DNA of 64,000 nt from Epiperipatus broadwayi (GCA_028023455.1 JAQFVV010006451.1:124001-188000), one strand, 5' to 3'. Positions 31,801-43,990 are shown, counted from the first letter of the stretch. The notes: a model not told the origin generated them from the sequence alone. Numbers and translations are program-made.

Positions 31801-33652
31801 TTTAATATATCATAAATAACTTGCAATTAAAATATAAGTAATTAAAAAACTAATTAATAAAGAAATATTAATAGGAAGAATAAGTGAAAAAATTTACAAT
31901 GGACATAAATTGGTTGTTTACTGATGAAATTAAATTAATCACTTCTTAATAAAAGAATAATGATGCAAGCCGTATAGATTCTAGAGAATAATCGATGCAA
32001 TATAAAAAAGAGGAATCTCATGAAAGTAAAAGGGAATTCATGGGGAATGATAGAAAGAGGAGTAATACATCCAAAACAGTTTGCTATTGAAGCAGACATT
32101 CCAGTGTTTTCTTACTGTAGATAAAAAAAATGGGTAGAGGGACTATTATAGATCATACGAACATTTATTATTATTTAAATATCTTCTGGATTTTATGAAG
32201 AATTTTAAGTAACTTTACATTCATCTCTTTTTAAGTGATGTTTACGTATGTATATTATACAATGTAATTGTCATATATTAGATACATTAATTGTGAATAG
32301 TAAATTATTTATTGGAATGTATTAATGATTTGAGCCACAATTAGTAGAATTTTCTTCATTCATTTATGATGCTTGGGTTTTTAGAACCAATTGTAGTCAA
32401 AAAGAAACTTACTTTGGAGACTGACTTTCAGCTACAAAACATATTTGATAAAACCCTGCAAAAATTAACTCACTTCTGAAGACATAAATGTATTCTTAAA
32501 TAATATATCACATGTTTATATATATATATATATATATAAAATTTAAATATGTATAATATTTCAAGGTGCTGATTTTTAGGCAAATATTATGAGATAAAAT
32601 CAGTAATGTCATTAGCATAAAAACTAGTCAAAGAATGATTGGAATCATGTTACATGGAAAAATTGGTGTTTCAAAACTACCAGGAGAAACTTCTCAATTA
32701 GGGTCCCCCAATGTTGAAACATGATTACAATAACGTCATCATGATTTGTAGCTATTTTATGTTATTCTCATTGCAAATTGTTTTCCATTAAAAATGCATC
32801 ATACCTGCAGACTGCTTAAACATTATGTAAAGATTAGGTTTTTTCTCTATTGAAAATATATTCAAAATCACTATTAGATATATTATCACTCACAGTCTGA
32901 AATCGTGTAATTTTTTACTGAATAAATATAATTTTTAACAATTTAATAAATAAACAGAAGGTAATATACATTGGTGACATACTTAGAAAATTATTCCATA
33001 TTTGAATAATGATTTATAAACAATCAATTCCAATTTTATGGACATAATAATAATAGTAATATTATTATTGAATAACAGATTCATTCTCTGAAATGATAGC
33101 TATTTCTATAGGCCCTGTTAAATGTTCTCATATAAATGGTGACCTTATAATGATAATAAAGCATTTCATATCTTCGGTAAGGATATACTTTGTAACATAT
33201 ATTTTAATTTCCCCATTATGATAAATGAAATGCTGACCAATGCAGTTACTTCAGCGCATGTGTGAAGGAGGAGATATTTTAGGTTCCTCAATTAACTCAT
33301 ATAGTTCTTTTAGTAATTAGGATGGACCTGATGAAGGTTGATGCATGACCATAGAGGCTTCATAGATCATGGAAATTCAGTTTAGATTTTACCATTACTT
33401 TTAAACGAATTTGGATATACTTTAAATGAAAACAAGTATATTTTATTTTAAAAAATTCTTCTGAGCACTGCTGGGGAAAAAAATAAATGGGGTAATATGT
33501 ATAAAAAAAGTATGATTTCTTTGAAATTTTTACAAATTGCAGAAATACACTTGAAGCACAAATATTAGTAAATACATCAATTAAAAGTTATATATTTTGG
33601 TAAATGAAGAACTGGTATGAATATTTGTTATTAGAAAAAACTCCACCTGAAG

Positions 33653-33724
<72 letters not shown>

Positions 33725-35315
33725 AATGAATATGTGATGGGTTCTCTCCAAGCTTTCTGCAGTGCACTTTTAACCACCAATGCATCATATAGTGACATAA
33801 TTTAGCTAATCATTGAAAAAATTTTAAAGACAGTAATATGTTTGGATCATGAATTGTGATATAAAATATGACAGTGTATTTCATTCCTTAACTCATGATG
33901 GAACAATGCCATAACATTAAATTTTGTTTTAAATTTTGAAAAACTCCTACTGAATCTTTTGAAATGATTCAAACTGTGCAATATCAATGAATCCATGAAT
34001 AACAAATATGTTTTCAAGTTGATTACAAGATTTTATAATGGCATGGAGAGCTTCAAATACAATCAATGAAAGCACTAAACCTGTTGTCAGTTCATGTCAT
34101 TACTCTTGATCCAGATATGGTAGCACCTTGAAATTTTTGTTATTAATAGCTAATCTTGATGGCTATGTAGCACATATACTGATTCAAAGATACAATTGCA
34201 GGCAGTTTAGAGAGAAAATAAGTCACTCTTTCAATAGGACACAGTATGTAAATATTTTATTGAATATTAAGCAAGGATTCTTATAATCAACAGACATAAA
34301 TAACATATTATCTAGGTTTATCCATGTATATAAATAATATATTATCCAGGTTCATCCATGTGTACAAATAATGTATTATTTTAAAACAGGGATAAATCAA
34401 ATGGGTGAACCCAAATAATGCCATTTATGTTTTACCTTAGATATATGGGTATAAAAAGCTATTTCTGTCATCTTATACATTTGTTAATTTTTTTTAGAAA
34501 TATTCAAAAAATTTTTGTAGTTTTGCAAACACGTTCATAATGCACAGTTTAGTAAGGAGGACAATGTTTTAAATACTATTAGTCTTTTTTACTTTTCAGG
34601 TATTGCTTGCTTGATTTGAGATAGCCTAGTAAGGAAATTGAATAGATGACATTCTCTAACTACCTAGGCTGTGCATCATTTAAAGTTTATTATTCATGAA
34701 TCTAAATGTTCTCAGTCCAATCCCTATGGTGAACTGTCATTGTTTAGCTCAATGATACATGAAAAAGAGAAAAGAAAATATACCACTCAAATTATTATGC
34801 TTTATACTAAATCCTGTATAATATGTTATTAACAGGAAAATGTATCTGGAAAACTATAAATAAAGTTTGATCTTTTTTCTTAAAATGTTTAATAATTCAA
34901 TTAGAAGATTAAAAGTGGAATACTAACATTATTTATCAGACAAACAATATGAAAAAATATAAAAACTGAAAAGTTACTTAGGCTTCAATTAGACCTGGTA
35001 CTATAAATCTGTCATACCAGTAGTGACAAGAGAATTATGTGTGTTGATTCCATATTTTATTTTTTACTTACATCATGGGAGAGAATTTTTGTTCTGCCAA
35101 AAGACATTGGGGTATTTATAATGTCATTTGCAATCTACATAAAATTATCAACTTAAAAATTAGCCTGCTATATTTGATAAACATTTAATTGATTAGCCCC
35201 TAATCATTAGATGTGGACAAGATTTTCAACTGACAGGTCAATTTTAGCTTTCCCTTTTTAAAAAAGGGCCATAATTTTTTTGTGAATTAAAAATAGTGAC
35301 ATCATTATTAATTAT
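31801..35315. other. No recognisable gene; microsatellites and one small duplication
   Basis: There is an (AT)n tract of about 64 bases at 33657-33720. A two-unit repeat of about 45 bp (TATTATC(T/C)AGGTT(T/C)ATCCATGT) lies at about 34308-34385. Otherwise I see only AT-rich text. Confidence 0.5.
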
Positions 35316-35490
35316 ACATCACATGATCACTATCTCTTATACTATCACATAATTGTTAATAAGCTAGTCTGGGGATATTGGATGAGTAGGCACTAGATAG
35401 GGATTTTATGCACAAGCCTTCTGGAATCCATTTATTACTCTGGTTGGCACAGGGTGGCACTACTGTATAGAGAGTTTTGCCTTGATTATT
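35316..35490 (+). mobile_element. Family A repeat, partial arm
   Basis: It starts with the family flank TCACATGATCACTATCTCTT and then jumps to AAGCTAGTCTGGGGATATTG, the 3' product side of the hammerhead. It continues to the arm end AGAGAGTTTTGCCTTG. The break falls about where the ribozyme would cleave or just before it, since CTAGTC is retained. The other arm and the catalytic core are missing. Confidence 0.75.
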
Positions 35491-36000
35491 AATTATAACG
35501 GTTCCACATTTAATGACAATAATTCCAATTTTCCTTGTAACTATTCTTTGTGATATATTTATTTTCTCAAATTTATTTTTATGTTCTGGATAGGTTAATT
35601 CTATAGTAGTTATGATGTGGTCTTTTATAAACACCCATCCCAAAAATGGTTCAAGTTTTCTGCTTATTTCTTTTAAGTAACTTGCTTTCACAGAATTTTC
35701 TGACTTATTTATACTTTTTATAAAACATATCAACCACTTGGCAAAGCTTTTATTCAAGTTTTTAATTTTAATATTTATTTCTTCTTCAACATCAGAATGT
35801 TTTGATAAATAGTTTCTCTTAATATTATGTTCTAAAATTAACCAAAATATATTCCAGACATATCAGGCACCTCAATTTACTATTTCTTTCTATAAAAAAG
35901 TGTTTACTATTTCTTTCTATAAAAAAATGTGTTGGTCCATTCCTTCCTAAGCATGGCAATTTTTGTATCAATTTTTCTTATCATACATGGTGTAGACATC
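35491..36000 (-). pseudogene. BED-finger/hAT-like coding fragment, truncated at a family A element
   Basis: On the minus strand, from about 36000 downward, pieces run KKIDTKIAMLRKEWTNTFFY, CLICLEYILV, then an open stretch EHNIKRNYLSKHSDVEEEIN, FAKWLICFIKSINKSENSVK, ASYLKEISRKLEPFLGWVFI, KDHIITTIEL and INISQRIVTRKIG. This order (KEWxxxFFF, a CxxC BED-like finger with NIKRxYxxKHS, ASYxxxxxxxKxxxPFxxGxFIK, ISxRTVTRR) is that of hAT-derived proteins of the GTF2IRD2/ZBED/SCAND3-like type. The N-terminal part has stops and a 26-base tandem duplication at 35876-35930. The C-terminal transposase domain is absent: coding stops where the family A repeat begins. Confidence 0.6.
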
Positions 36001-37773
36001 CTAAAAAAAAACAGGGCAAAATAATAATAATAAAATGATGTAAAATACGAGTTTTATTTTTGCTAATAAATGTCCATCTGTGAAAATCACTATAAAAATA
36101 AATAAAACACTTTCAGTGTCATAGAATAAATTGATCATCAGAGAGATACACAATATAAGTAATTTGTTGAAATATTGAACATCTGGTAGATTGAACTAGA
36201 AGTATTATAAAGGTTGGAGAGAAGTTGAGAAAATAAATCTTTTATTTTACTTAATTAAATATTTGTATATGTACATATTCAAATAAAAGTTTTACACAAC
36301 GCCGTTTATGTACATTTTTAAAGATGTCTGGAGACAAGATTGAGCTTTTGATGGCCAGAGTTGGCCCATGAAATGTAAGTTCTCACCAGTGACTCTCATA
36401 AATAGCAACTCTGAATCTAATAGTTTTTTTTTGTGTGTGTGTGGAATTACAACAATAATGGTTGCTTATCAGTTTTTGCTAATGAATGGATTAATGGAAA
36501 AATAAAAAAGTGGGGGAAAAGTAACCATCTTAGACCAAATATCTCCTGGATGCAAAACTCATAATAAATGTATATATGTGCTTCAAAGTATATACATAAT
36601 TAGGAAAGTCTCATTTTACTGTTGCTAATGTTTGTCTACTATGTCCACAGTCTAAGATTTATTTCCATGAATTTTTTCTGATAACTGAGGATTTTCTAAT
36701 AAGCTTAATTCTTTTTCTCAAAACAGATATTATTTCAATATTGATCAATAAAAAGATAGCCAATTTACCGAGAAAATATTTTCCCTTATGTTCTCAACTT
36801 ATGTCAGTGTTAATATCTATGAAGTCAGTACTAAATTGATATGCTCAGAGCTAAAAATCTCTGGAACAATTTTCAGATGACTAAAACAAAAAAAAAATCA
36901 GCCTAATATTATTAAAAAAATAGCAATGCTCAAAGTACCATTTAGATCCTGAAATAGCATATGCCTCTCGAGTAACTGACCATATTTATATTTCTTATAA
37001 TTAATTTAAGCACTTAATAGAAATTTATGTCGACCATCAAATACATTAAATCCAACTTCTGTGTAAATATTTGTAAGTATTGCATTATATAAAATGTTAG
37101 ATTAAAAATATATATATATATAGATAAATAATAAAAAAATCTAATATTTTAGTTATCGTTATAACTTGTCTTTAGATTTATAAAATTTCAAAATAAACAT
37201 TTCAAAATGTGACAGTTTTACAATATTTAGAAAATGTCAATATTGAATAGTAGTCAACCCGTCTCCAAAAACATTTGCAAAACTCGATTAAAGTTGGTGG
37301 TCTCAGAGAAAAAAAAAGATTTTTTTTTTTTTCCAACAGCAATTACTGGAACGGCACACATTTAAAAAGGAAATACTTGAAGAATAATCACTCTTGCATT
37401 CTAGTGGTAATTTTCATAGTTTATTATCTTTAACCATTAGATTATTATAAGAAAAAAATACAATTCAATTATAATAACAGATTTAAATTAATTTCTTGTC
37501 TTTAAATTTATATAAAAAAGTGGGAATTGTTATAACTTAAAAATAATAGTTATAATTGGATTTCAACTCTGATATATTAATTAATTTTCAATATGAAATA
37601 TATTAGTGTAAACATCTGTAAAACTAAATATATTGGATTTATATTCAGTCTACTATAAGGAATTTTTCTAGTAAATAAAAACTTAAAATACGCTTAGAAT
37701 TTGTTTTGAGTAGCTATCAAATCCAACCCAGTAAAAAAAGCAGCCACAAATAATTTTCTTTCAAGACAAAATC
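36001..37773. other. No recognisable gene
   Basis: AT-rich text with no supported frame, tRNA or repeat. Confidence 0.4.
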
Positions 37774-37781
37774 CTTTATAC

Positions 37782-38103
37782 CAGGGGTCCCCAACCCTAT
37801 ACCCGCGGGCACCATGGCGCCCGCAGACCATTTTATGTGTGCCGCCGCTATCCTAACATGATAAAAAATTATTCATCTGATACAAATTTAATTTTTAAAA
37901 TTTCTTATAAATTATTATGTTATATTGTAATCAAATTGTAGGGCATACTATACTTTTACAGCGTAAATAAATATTTTTTTGTACATTATGTGTATTATTA
38001 ATAATATCCAACTATAAATTTACATTGAAAAAATAAATGGTGCCCGCCATCTGGCCGGTATTATAGAATGTGCTCTTAAGTGCAAAAAGGTTGGGGAACC
38101 CTG
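37782..38103. mobile_element. Non-autonomous hAT MITE, 322 bp, with perfect target duplication
   Basis: The ends are CAGGGGTCCCCAACC and GGTTGGGGAACCCTG. CTTTATAC is duplicated exactly at 37774-37781 and 38104-38111. The subterminal CCCGCGGGCACCATGGCGCC is GC-rich while the interior is AT-rich. This is a classic hAT layout, a different family from 14686-15189. Confidence 0.92.
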
Positions 38104-38111
38104 CTTTATAC

Positions 38112-39126
38112 TATCAGAACAAAAAAAAAAAGAAACAGTGAAGAGAAAGCAATTAGAAACTATTAGGTAAATAGACTAAATAAAATTTTAGAGACTTTTA
38201 TTTGTATTTATTATCTATCGAAGACCTTATAAATACTTTCCAAGCAGTAATTTAGGATACTATATGAACTGGATATATAAAAAAATTCAGTATGCTCGGA
38301 AATACCCAGCTATTTGAAAAAAAAAGAAAACAAATTTTATCGAAATTTAAACTTTATATCATAGGAATAGCAATGAATACGATAATCACTACATCAATAA
38401 AATATTTTCACATCCCAAAATATTGTTCAGTAAATAGTCGCGATTTTGACATTTGTGTGCAGAATTCCTAAATTAATAGAATCCATTCTTTAAAATTCTT
38501 TGAGTTATTTTCAGATGCTAAATAGTCTATTTGACACTTAATGCTCTACGTTTGAAAAATGTCAACATATGAATTATAACAGTAAAAAAAAACTTGATAT
38601 CTCACAACTTAACCAAAAAGGGAAGTAAAAAAAAGAGTGATGATATCATTAATAATAAAAAAAAACATCTTTTCAGCAGATAGAATTTTTTAAAAACTAT
38701 CAGATTCCACAGTTTATTTTTTAAAATTCATTACTTTTAAAATGGTTTGCTAAAAGTAAGGTGTTCTTTTATTAATTCTGTAAGTAACAAAAATGATATT
38801 AACATAACAAATTTTGTTTTAAATCTATTATAATTAACATCAAAATGCTTTTATTTTTTATTAATATTGGAACAAATCTGAAACATTCGTTTATTATACC
38901 TTCAGTGATAAATATACATTTAAAAATTTTCCGTTAACAATGTTGATAAATTCCGCATAAATATTAATTACAATGTGACGTTTACATTAAACAACAAAAG
39001 TCTACAATGATATTAAGCTTTAATTAGAGTGTACTTTTGTCTGTTTATTCTTAATTACAGTTTGATTGTGATGTGAGGATAAAGCGAATACAATTTTATA
39101 TTTTTCATTAACAACACATTATATAT
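38112..39126. other. No recognisable gene
   Basis: AT-rich text. Nothing assigned. Confidence 0.4.
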
Positions 39127-39271
39127 CACATGATCACTATTTCTTATGCTTGATCATAACTATTATTAAAACAGGCAAAACTTTCCATGCAGTAGTACTA
39201 TTCAGTGCAAGCCAGAATAATCAATGGATTTCAGAAGGCTTGTGCTTAAAATCCCTATCTAGTGCCTACTC

Positions 39272-39331
39272 ACCCAATATTCCCAGACTGGTTTCTGGCT
39301 TGTGGCCTTCATCAGTGAAGAGCCTTGCATC
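39272..39331 (-). ncRNA. Hammerhead ribozyme motif, left arm of palindrome
   Basis: On the minus strand CTGATGA (39309-39315), stem II GGC/GCC, GAAAC (TTTC at 39292-39295 on plus), loop CA and GTC (C at 39286) are all intact. Stem I pairs CTTCA with TGGGA near the core. Every invariant core base is present. Confidence 0.68.
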
Positions 39332-39390
39332 TGAGAGCACTGCACCTAGATCTTAGGATGTAATGCAACCTTCCAATACAGTGCTCTCAG

Positions 39391-39449
39391 ATTCAAAGGC
39401 TCTTCACTAATGAAGGCCACAAGCCAGAAACTAGTTTGGGGATATTGGA
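39391..39449 (+). ncRNA. Hammerhead motif, right arm (core mutated)
   Basis: CTAATGA at 39407-39413 replaces CTGATGA, changing the invariant G5, and the cleavage triplet reads GTT. The stems are otherwise as in the left arm. Activity is not expected. Confidence 0.6.
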
Positions 39450-40015
39450 TGAGTAGGCACTAGATAGGGATTTTATGCCCAAGTCTTCTGGCATCCATTG
39501 ATTACTCTGGCTTGCACTGAATGGCACTACTGTATAGAGAGTTTTTTCTATTTTAATAACATCATATAGTTAAAAAAATCAAATTATTCATTTTTTAGGA
39601 TGTCATAAATATTTGAGTGCTGAAAATGGAGTTAGAATTGTGAACTACAAACTTTGAATTAGAGAATTCACCAATTTACTTCATCATAACATACAGGGAA
39701 CTCTATGAGAAATTATAATGAATACTTTTTCAAGTAATATATTAAATATATATTTTAATGCATGGTTTATGCAGTGGTTGAGTGGCAGATTCTTCAAAAA
39801 CCATGGATAATAATCAGTTCTGCCACTTCCAGTGCTCAATTGTCACACATCCTACTACAACCACCATGATTAATTCTTCTATTATTATTGCATGTGTGAA
39901 TGGTATTTTTTTCAATAAAAATAAAGAACTTAGAACAATAATTATCTAAGATAGATAATTCTGTTTGTCTTTACTACTACTATTATTATCATTATTATTA
40001 TTATTTATTTATTTT

Positions 40016-41695
40016 GGTAAAAGCCTGAAATCCGGGCGTGGCCACTTGGGGCATTGTTTACGTGTCAAAACACATAAAAATGCCGTTTAGGCAGCCGCGG
40101 CCTTACAGGCTAATACAACATTTACGTATTGTATTAACCCATTGAGCTAGACCGCTTTACATGACATCACACAAAAATATTTTGGCCTGTTTTGTGCTTC
40201 GAAGCTATTTATGCGTATTCATTCTTTTCATAGCTGATTACCGTATCGCTTGAGGGTGTTTAAATTTCAAGGCGGTACAACTTTTCCAAATCTCCGTAAT
40301 AGAGTAATGTCATTTCGATTTTAAAAATGTTGTTAATTATTAAGAATTGTCATATGGTCCCCACCCTTCCCGAAAAAAGGTTAATATGTAAAAAAATTGG
40401 CAAAGTGTATGTTCGAACAGGCTTCGCCAAAGCTCATGTGCTAAGTCACGTTTCAGCATGGTGGGGAAAATATTTGAGACCACTAAACGATCTGAGACGA
40501 ACGTGCAATTTTGAAACTTTTCTTCAGATAAAGTGTGTGAGATTGTGTTTTTTTTTTGTCAGGCACACATAATGTCCACTTTTTATTACAGCAATAAAAT
40601 CGAATAAATAATTTTAAAAAGTTCAAAGTTTGTGTCCTTTTTTTTTTTTATTTCATTAGAAATTGACAAGTATTTGGATTCAATTTTTTGCAGGAGGGTT
40701 AAAATAAATGATGACTTTGGTTGACTTTTTGTTAAGAATAACAAATTATGAAATATACTCCACCCTCACTCCCAAAAGCAGTTTATTGTAGAAGGCTCAA
40801 AAAAAAAAAAAAGGTAATTTGAACAAAATAGAAATCAAAATAAAAAGTGAGAAAAAGTTTCAAAAAAGGAAAAAAAAGTTAAATTCTTGACTTTTTGGTT
40901 ACAATTCTTTTTCCGAGTGTGGGTGGGGGTGGGTGTTTGAAAACAATTTTTTAATCGGCAAAAACACAAAAGTAAATTTGGATTTAATATTAAGAAAAAC
41001 AATTACGTCAACCAAAAAGAAATCAAAATTCAAAACAAGTCCCAAAGTTGAGTCTCTTTTTTCAGCACTGTTAAAATAATTGACTATTTTTGTTGCCTTT
41101 TTGTTAATAATAAACAGTACGAATCCCCCCCCTCCCCCGCTCAAAAAGCTGTTTCTTGTAGTAGCCAAAAAAAAAAGGTTAATTCAAACATAATCTAAAT
41201 CAAAGTGATAACAAGTTGTGTTTAAAAAAAAAAGTAAAATTAATAATAATAATAATAAGAAAAACCATTTAGTCAAGACAAAAAATAAATAAATAAAAGA
41301 AAGGTAGAATTAAGTTCTAAACAAGTTGCAAATAATTGTATTCTATTTTTTCGGCGGTGGGATTCAAACAAATTTTTTTGACGTCGTGAAACGGTCTGAA
41401 GTTTTCAAATGATAAAAAGAAAAAAATACAATTAGCAAAATTTGTTGAAAAAATATCAGGTTCCAACAAAAAACTCACAAAAAGTAATGAAAATGAATAT
41501 TAATATTTGTTTAATAATAAAGAAATCATGTTGTAAATGAAAAAAAAATTATTCGTTTAATCAATATTAGAAAAAAAAAAACCTTGTTGTATAAAAAAAG
41601 AAAAAAGTTGCGGCGGCCCGCTAACATTATATTTCATTGATTTTGTCTAGCATCAATGCTCCAAGTGGCTTTGCCCGGTATTTCAGGCTTTTACC
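40016..41695. mobile_element. 1,680-bp DNA transposon with 8-bp target duplication, no transposase
   Basis: The termini GGTAAAAGCCTGAAATCCGG and CCGGTATTTCAGGCTTTTACC are inverted repeats that extend about 42 bp (to CACTTGGGGCATTG / CAATGCTCCAAGTG). TTTATTTT is found on both sides (40008-40015, 41696-41703), but the flanks are T-rich so the duplication is less certain than its exact match suggests. The ends are much more GC-rich than the window (CAGCCGCGGCCTTACAGGC, GCGGCGGCCCGC). The interior holds two diverged repeats of about 370 bp (from about 40698 and 41068, sharing TTAAAATAA, GACTTTTTGTTAA and AAAAGC(A/T)GTTT(A/C)TTGTAG). An 81-codon frame at 40327-40572 is unrecognised. I cannot assign a superfamily. 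Confidence 0.8.
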
Positions 41696-41703
41696 TTTAT
41701 TTT

Positions 41704-42615
41704 TTTAGTGAAAATTGATAGAGTTGAGAAGAAATTATTTTCTGAGCTGAATGTAAGTTTAATTACATATAATTATATGGTTTTGTTTGAGGGCTTCCAT
41801 ATGGATAGGTGCTACATTTCTACAGATAGATAGGCAAAACAAATGTGGCCAAAAATTACATTTACTTTTTCAGACATCTTTGTTCATGTTATAATAATGT
41901 ATGGCGGAATAAAAGATTTAACTGTATCTGAAAGATAATACATATGGAAAAAATAGGGATGGTGTTGAATTGATGTAATATCGTTAATTTAAATGAGGAA
42001 AAAACCTCAGCTTACTTAATGTTGATATGCAGGTTAGTAAGGTCATTATAATCTCTAGAGCAATAAGTGGTCAATAACAATCATTAATAAGGTATTTATC
42101 TAATATGGATAGTGTTAAAAGTATGAATACAAAAATATTAATACTTGTAAATCACATTGTAGTTTCTGACCTGTTATATGTGATTAATCCAATGAGACCT
42201 AGAATATGGACTAATCTTCTGTATTTTCTTATCTTTGAAAATAAATGAAATATTATAATAGGACCAAGATTATTTCTTTTTATCTAAAGTTTCACCTTCG
42301 AATGCAATAAAGACAGTATTTTTTAAGGTAACATAAAACTATTCACACTGTAGTCAAAGGGATTTTAAAAAGTGTAATAAAAGTGTTTGTTTTGGGTTAT
42401 GATTGCAAATCATCTTCAAAAACATACAAGTTCTTTATCAGCTACCGATAAAAAAAAAATCCTAAGTAGGTTTAGCTTGGATGGTTATTCAATCAAAAAT
42501 TTAGACTAATTTAAATACCTTGATTGTTTTATAAGTAGAATATACTTCTGCTACTTTTAACAAGTTAAAAGATAGAATATTTTATCTCAAGGAAAAAAAA
42601 CTAAAATGTATTTAG
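41704..42615. other. No recognisable gene
   Basis: AT-rich text. Nothing assigned. Confidence 0.4.
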
Positions 42616-42925
42616 ACAGGCAAAACTCTCTATATGTATTGCCACTCAGTACACACCAGAGTAATCAACGGATGCCAGAAGGCTTGCGCATAAAATCCCC
42701 ATCTAGCGCCTACTCATCCAATAATCCCAGACTAGTTTCTGGCTTGTGACCTTCGTCAGTGGGGAGCTTTGGATCTGAAAGCACTAGATGGGAATTTTAT
42801 GCACAAGCCTTCTGGCATCCATTGATTACTCTGTCTTGCACTGAGTGGCAAAATGTATAGAGTTTTGCCTGTTTAATAAGTTATAAGCAAGCATGGGAAA
42901 TGGTGATCATGGTGTTTATTGGCTT
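42616..42925. mobile_element. Family A hammerhead foldback, palindrome with shortened right arm
   Basis: Left end AGACAGGCAAAACTCTCTAT and right end ATAGAGTTTTGCCTGTTTAA are inverted. The left arm is complete, including its hammerhead. The right arm starts at GAAAGCACTAGATGGGAATT, lacking its hammerhead by a deletion at the centre. The right flank has the AATGGTGATCATGGTG extension. Confidence 0.85.
42716..42775 (-). ncRNA. Hammerhead ribozyme motif, left arm
   Basis: The minus strand reads CTGACGA (42753-42759), which satisfies CUGANGA because position 7 is free. GAAACTAGTC follows, ending at the predicted cleavage base (42730). Stem II is GGT/GCC with a wobble. Stem I pairs CCCCA with TGGGA and GATCCAA with TTGGAT. 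All invariant bases are intact. Confidence 0.7.
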
Positions 42926-43504
42926 AAAAGATATATTTAGAACTGTTGTTTTAATTAATTTATTATATATAAATAAAACTTAGACACATAATCAGTACAA
43001 AATAAAGATGTTAAAAAGTTTATTTAAAGATGATCTGTAAAATTTAAATATAATGACAAGATCTTGAAACCAGTTAATATGCTCTTCACGTTGCTGAGTG
43101 TAATATTATTGAGTCTACTATTATAAAATTACACCTTTGTTAAATTAGGTATGCAAAATTAATAAACAATAGAATCCTTCCTGAAGGGATATTTTATTGG
43201 TGGTCATGTGCAAGATTTTCAATGTGAGAGGTATATTACATCTATGTTATAAGAATCATCTCAAATATATTCTAAAAAGTGAAATGTCAGTTATTTCCAT
43301 TGGGAAATTGTACTGGAGAGTTACATTTAGAAATGGTATTGAAATATGTTTCAACAATAAACTTTATTAATTAAAACATGTTACATAGATTACAAATGTT
43401 GTTGTTTTGAAACCCTTAAATTTTATTCATACCCCAATAACAAGGTTGAGTGAACGGGTTTTCAAAACCAACAATGAGACAATATAAATGAGCTTATATT
43501 AATT

Positions 43505-43990
43505 TTAGGCATCTGGATGCACCATGACTACAAATTGTCAACCTGCCCTCCCAGATCACAGTGCGTGCATTCGATAGGAATTTGAATTAGGTTTTCTAAT
43601 TAACATAAAAAAGAACAATATGGTAATACATATGGTTACAAAGTTTATAGGCACTCAAGGTCAACTAAAGGTGGATTGAATCAACTGGTTATTAAAACAA
43701 GCATTTCCTTAGTGTCCTAGTACAAAGTGAACTAATGATTTTATCAGACCAACACTAATCCAATGGGAGTGATTTTATGTCGATTTAAGGGATCCGGATT
43801 CACAATGACTACAAATTGTCAACCTGTCCTTCCGGGTCACCTTGTGTATATCCAATAGGATTTAAAATGAACTTTTATAGATATTTCAATAAAGGATAAT
43901 GTTCATTATTATAAAGTTTAAAAGCAATCCTGGTCAACTAAAGGAAGATCGAGTCAAAGAGTTATTAATATGATTGCATGTTTGTAAGAT
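43505..43990. repeat. Two-unit direct repeat, about 280-bp offset
   Basis: CATGACTACAAATTGTCAAC, CTGCCCTCCCAGATCAC, TTACAAAGTTTATAGGCA and AAGGTCAACTAAAGGTGGAT (43525-43675) recur in order at about 43806-43955 with moderate divergence. The units are somewhat GC-richer than the surroundings. No coding is evident in either. Confidence 0.65.

Larger units (their letters stand above)
39127..39560. mobile_element. Family A hammerhead foldback, complete palindrome
   Basis: Left end ATTAAAACAGGCAAAACTTT and right end GAGTTTTTTCTATTTTAAT are inverted copies, and the matching continues through AAGCCAGAATAATCAATGGA, AAAATCCCTATCTAGTGCCT and the hammerhead region to a centre at about 39345-39375. Each arm is about 190 bp. 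The one-sided flank ATATCACATGATCACTATTT is at the left. The plus-strand frame at 39150-39356 is the left arm read through. Confidence 0.88.

Noticed and set aside
33323-33360. CTGATGAAGGTTGATGCATGACC as a third hammerhead type
   Set aside because: No GAAA follows the putative stem II and stem I does not pair.
33588-33788. 66-codon minus-strand frame
   Set aside because: It runs through the (AT)n microsatellite as a Tyr-Ile repeat.
35356-35757. 133-codon minus-strand frame as one gene
   Set aside because: The last third is the family A repeat read through; only the first 88 codons are hAT-like coding.
39150-39356. 68-codon plus-strand frame
   Set aside because: It is the left arm of a family A foldback; the same peptide pieces (NQWxxEGLC, KSLSSAYS) appear wherever the repeat does.
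39760-39850. Possible tRNA-like SINE (GCAGTGGTTGAGTGG)
   Set aside because: No B box, no poly(A) tail and no target duplication could be found.
40899-41168. 89-codon minus-strand frame inside the 1.68-kb transposon
   Set aside because: Low-complexity, made from the internal tandem repeat, with no transposase motif.
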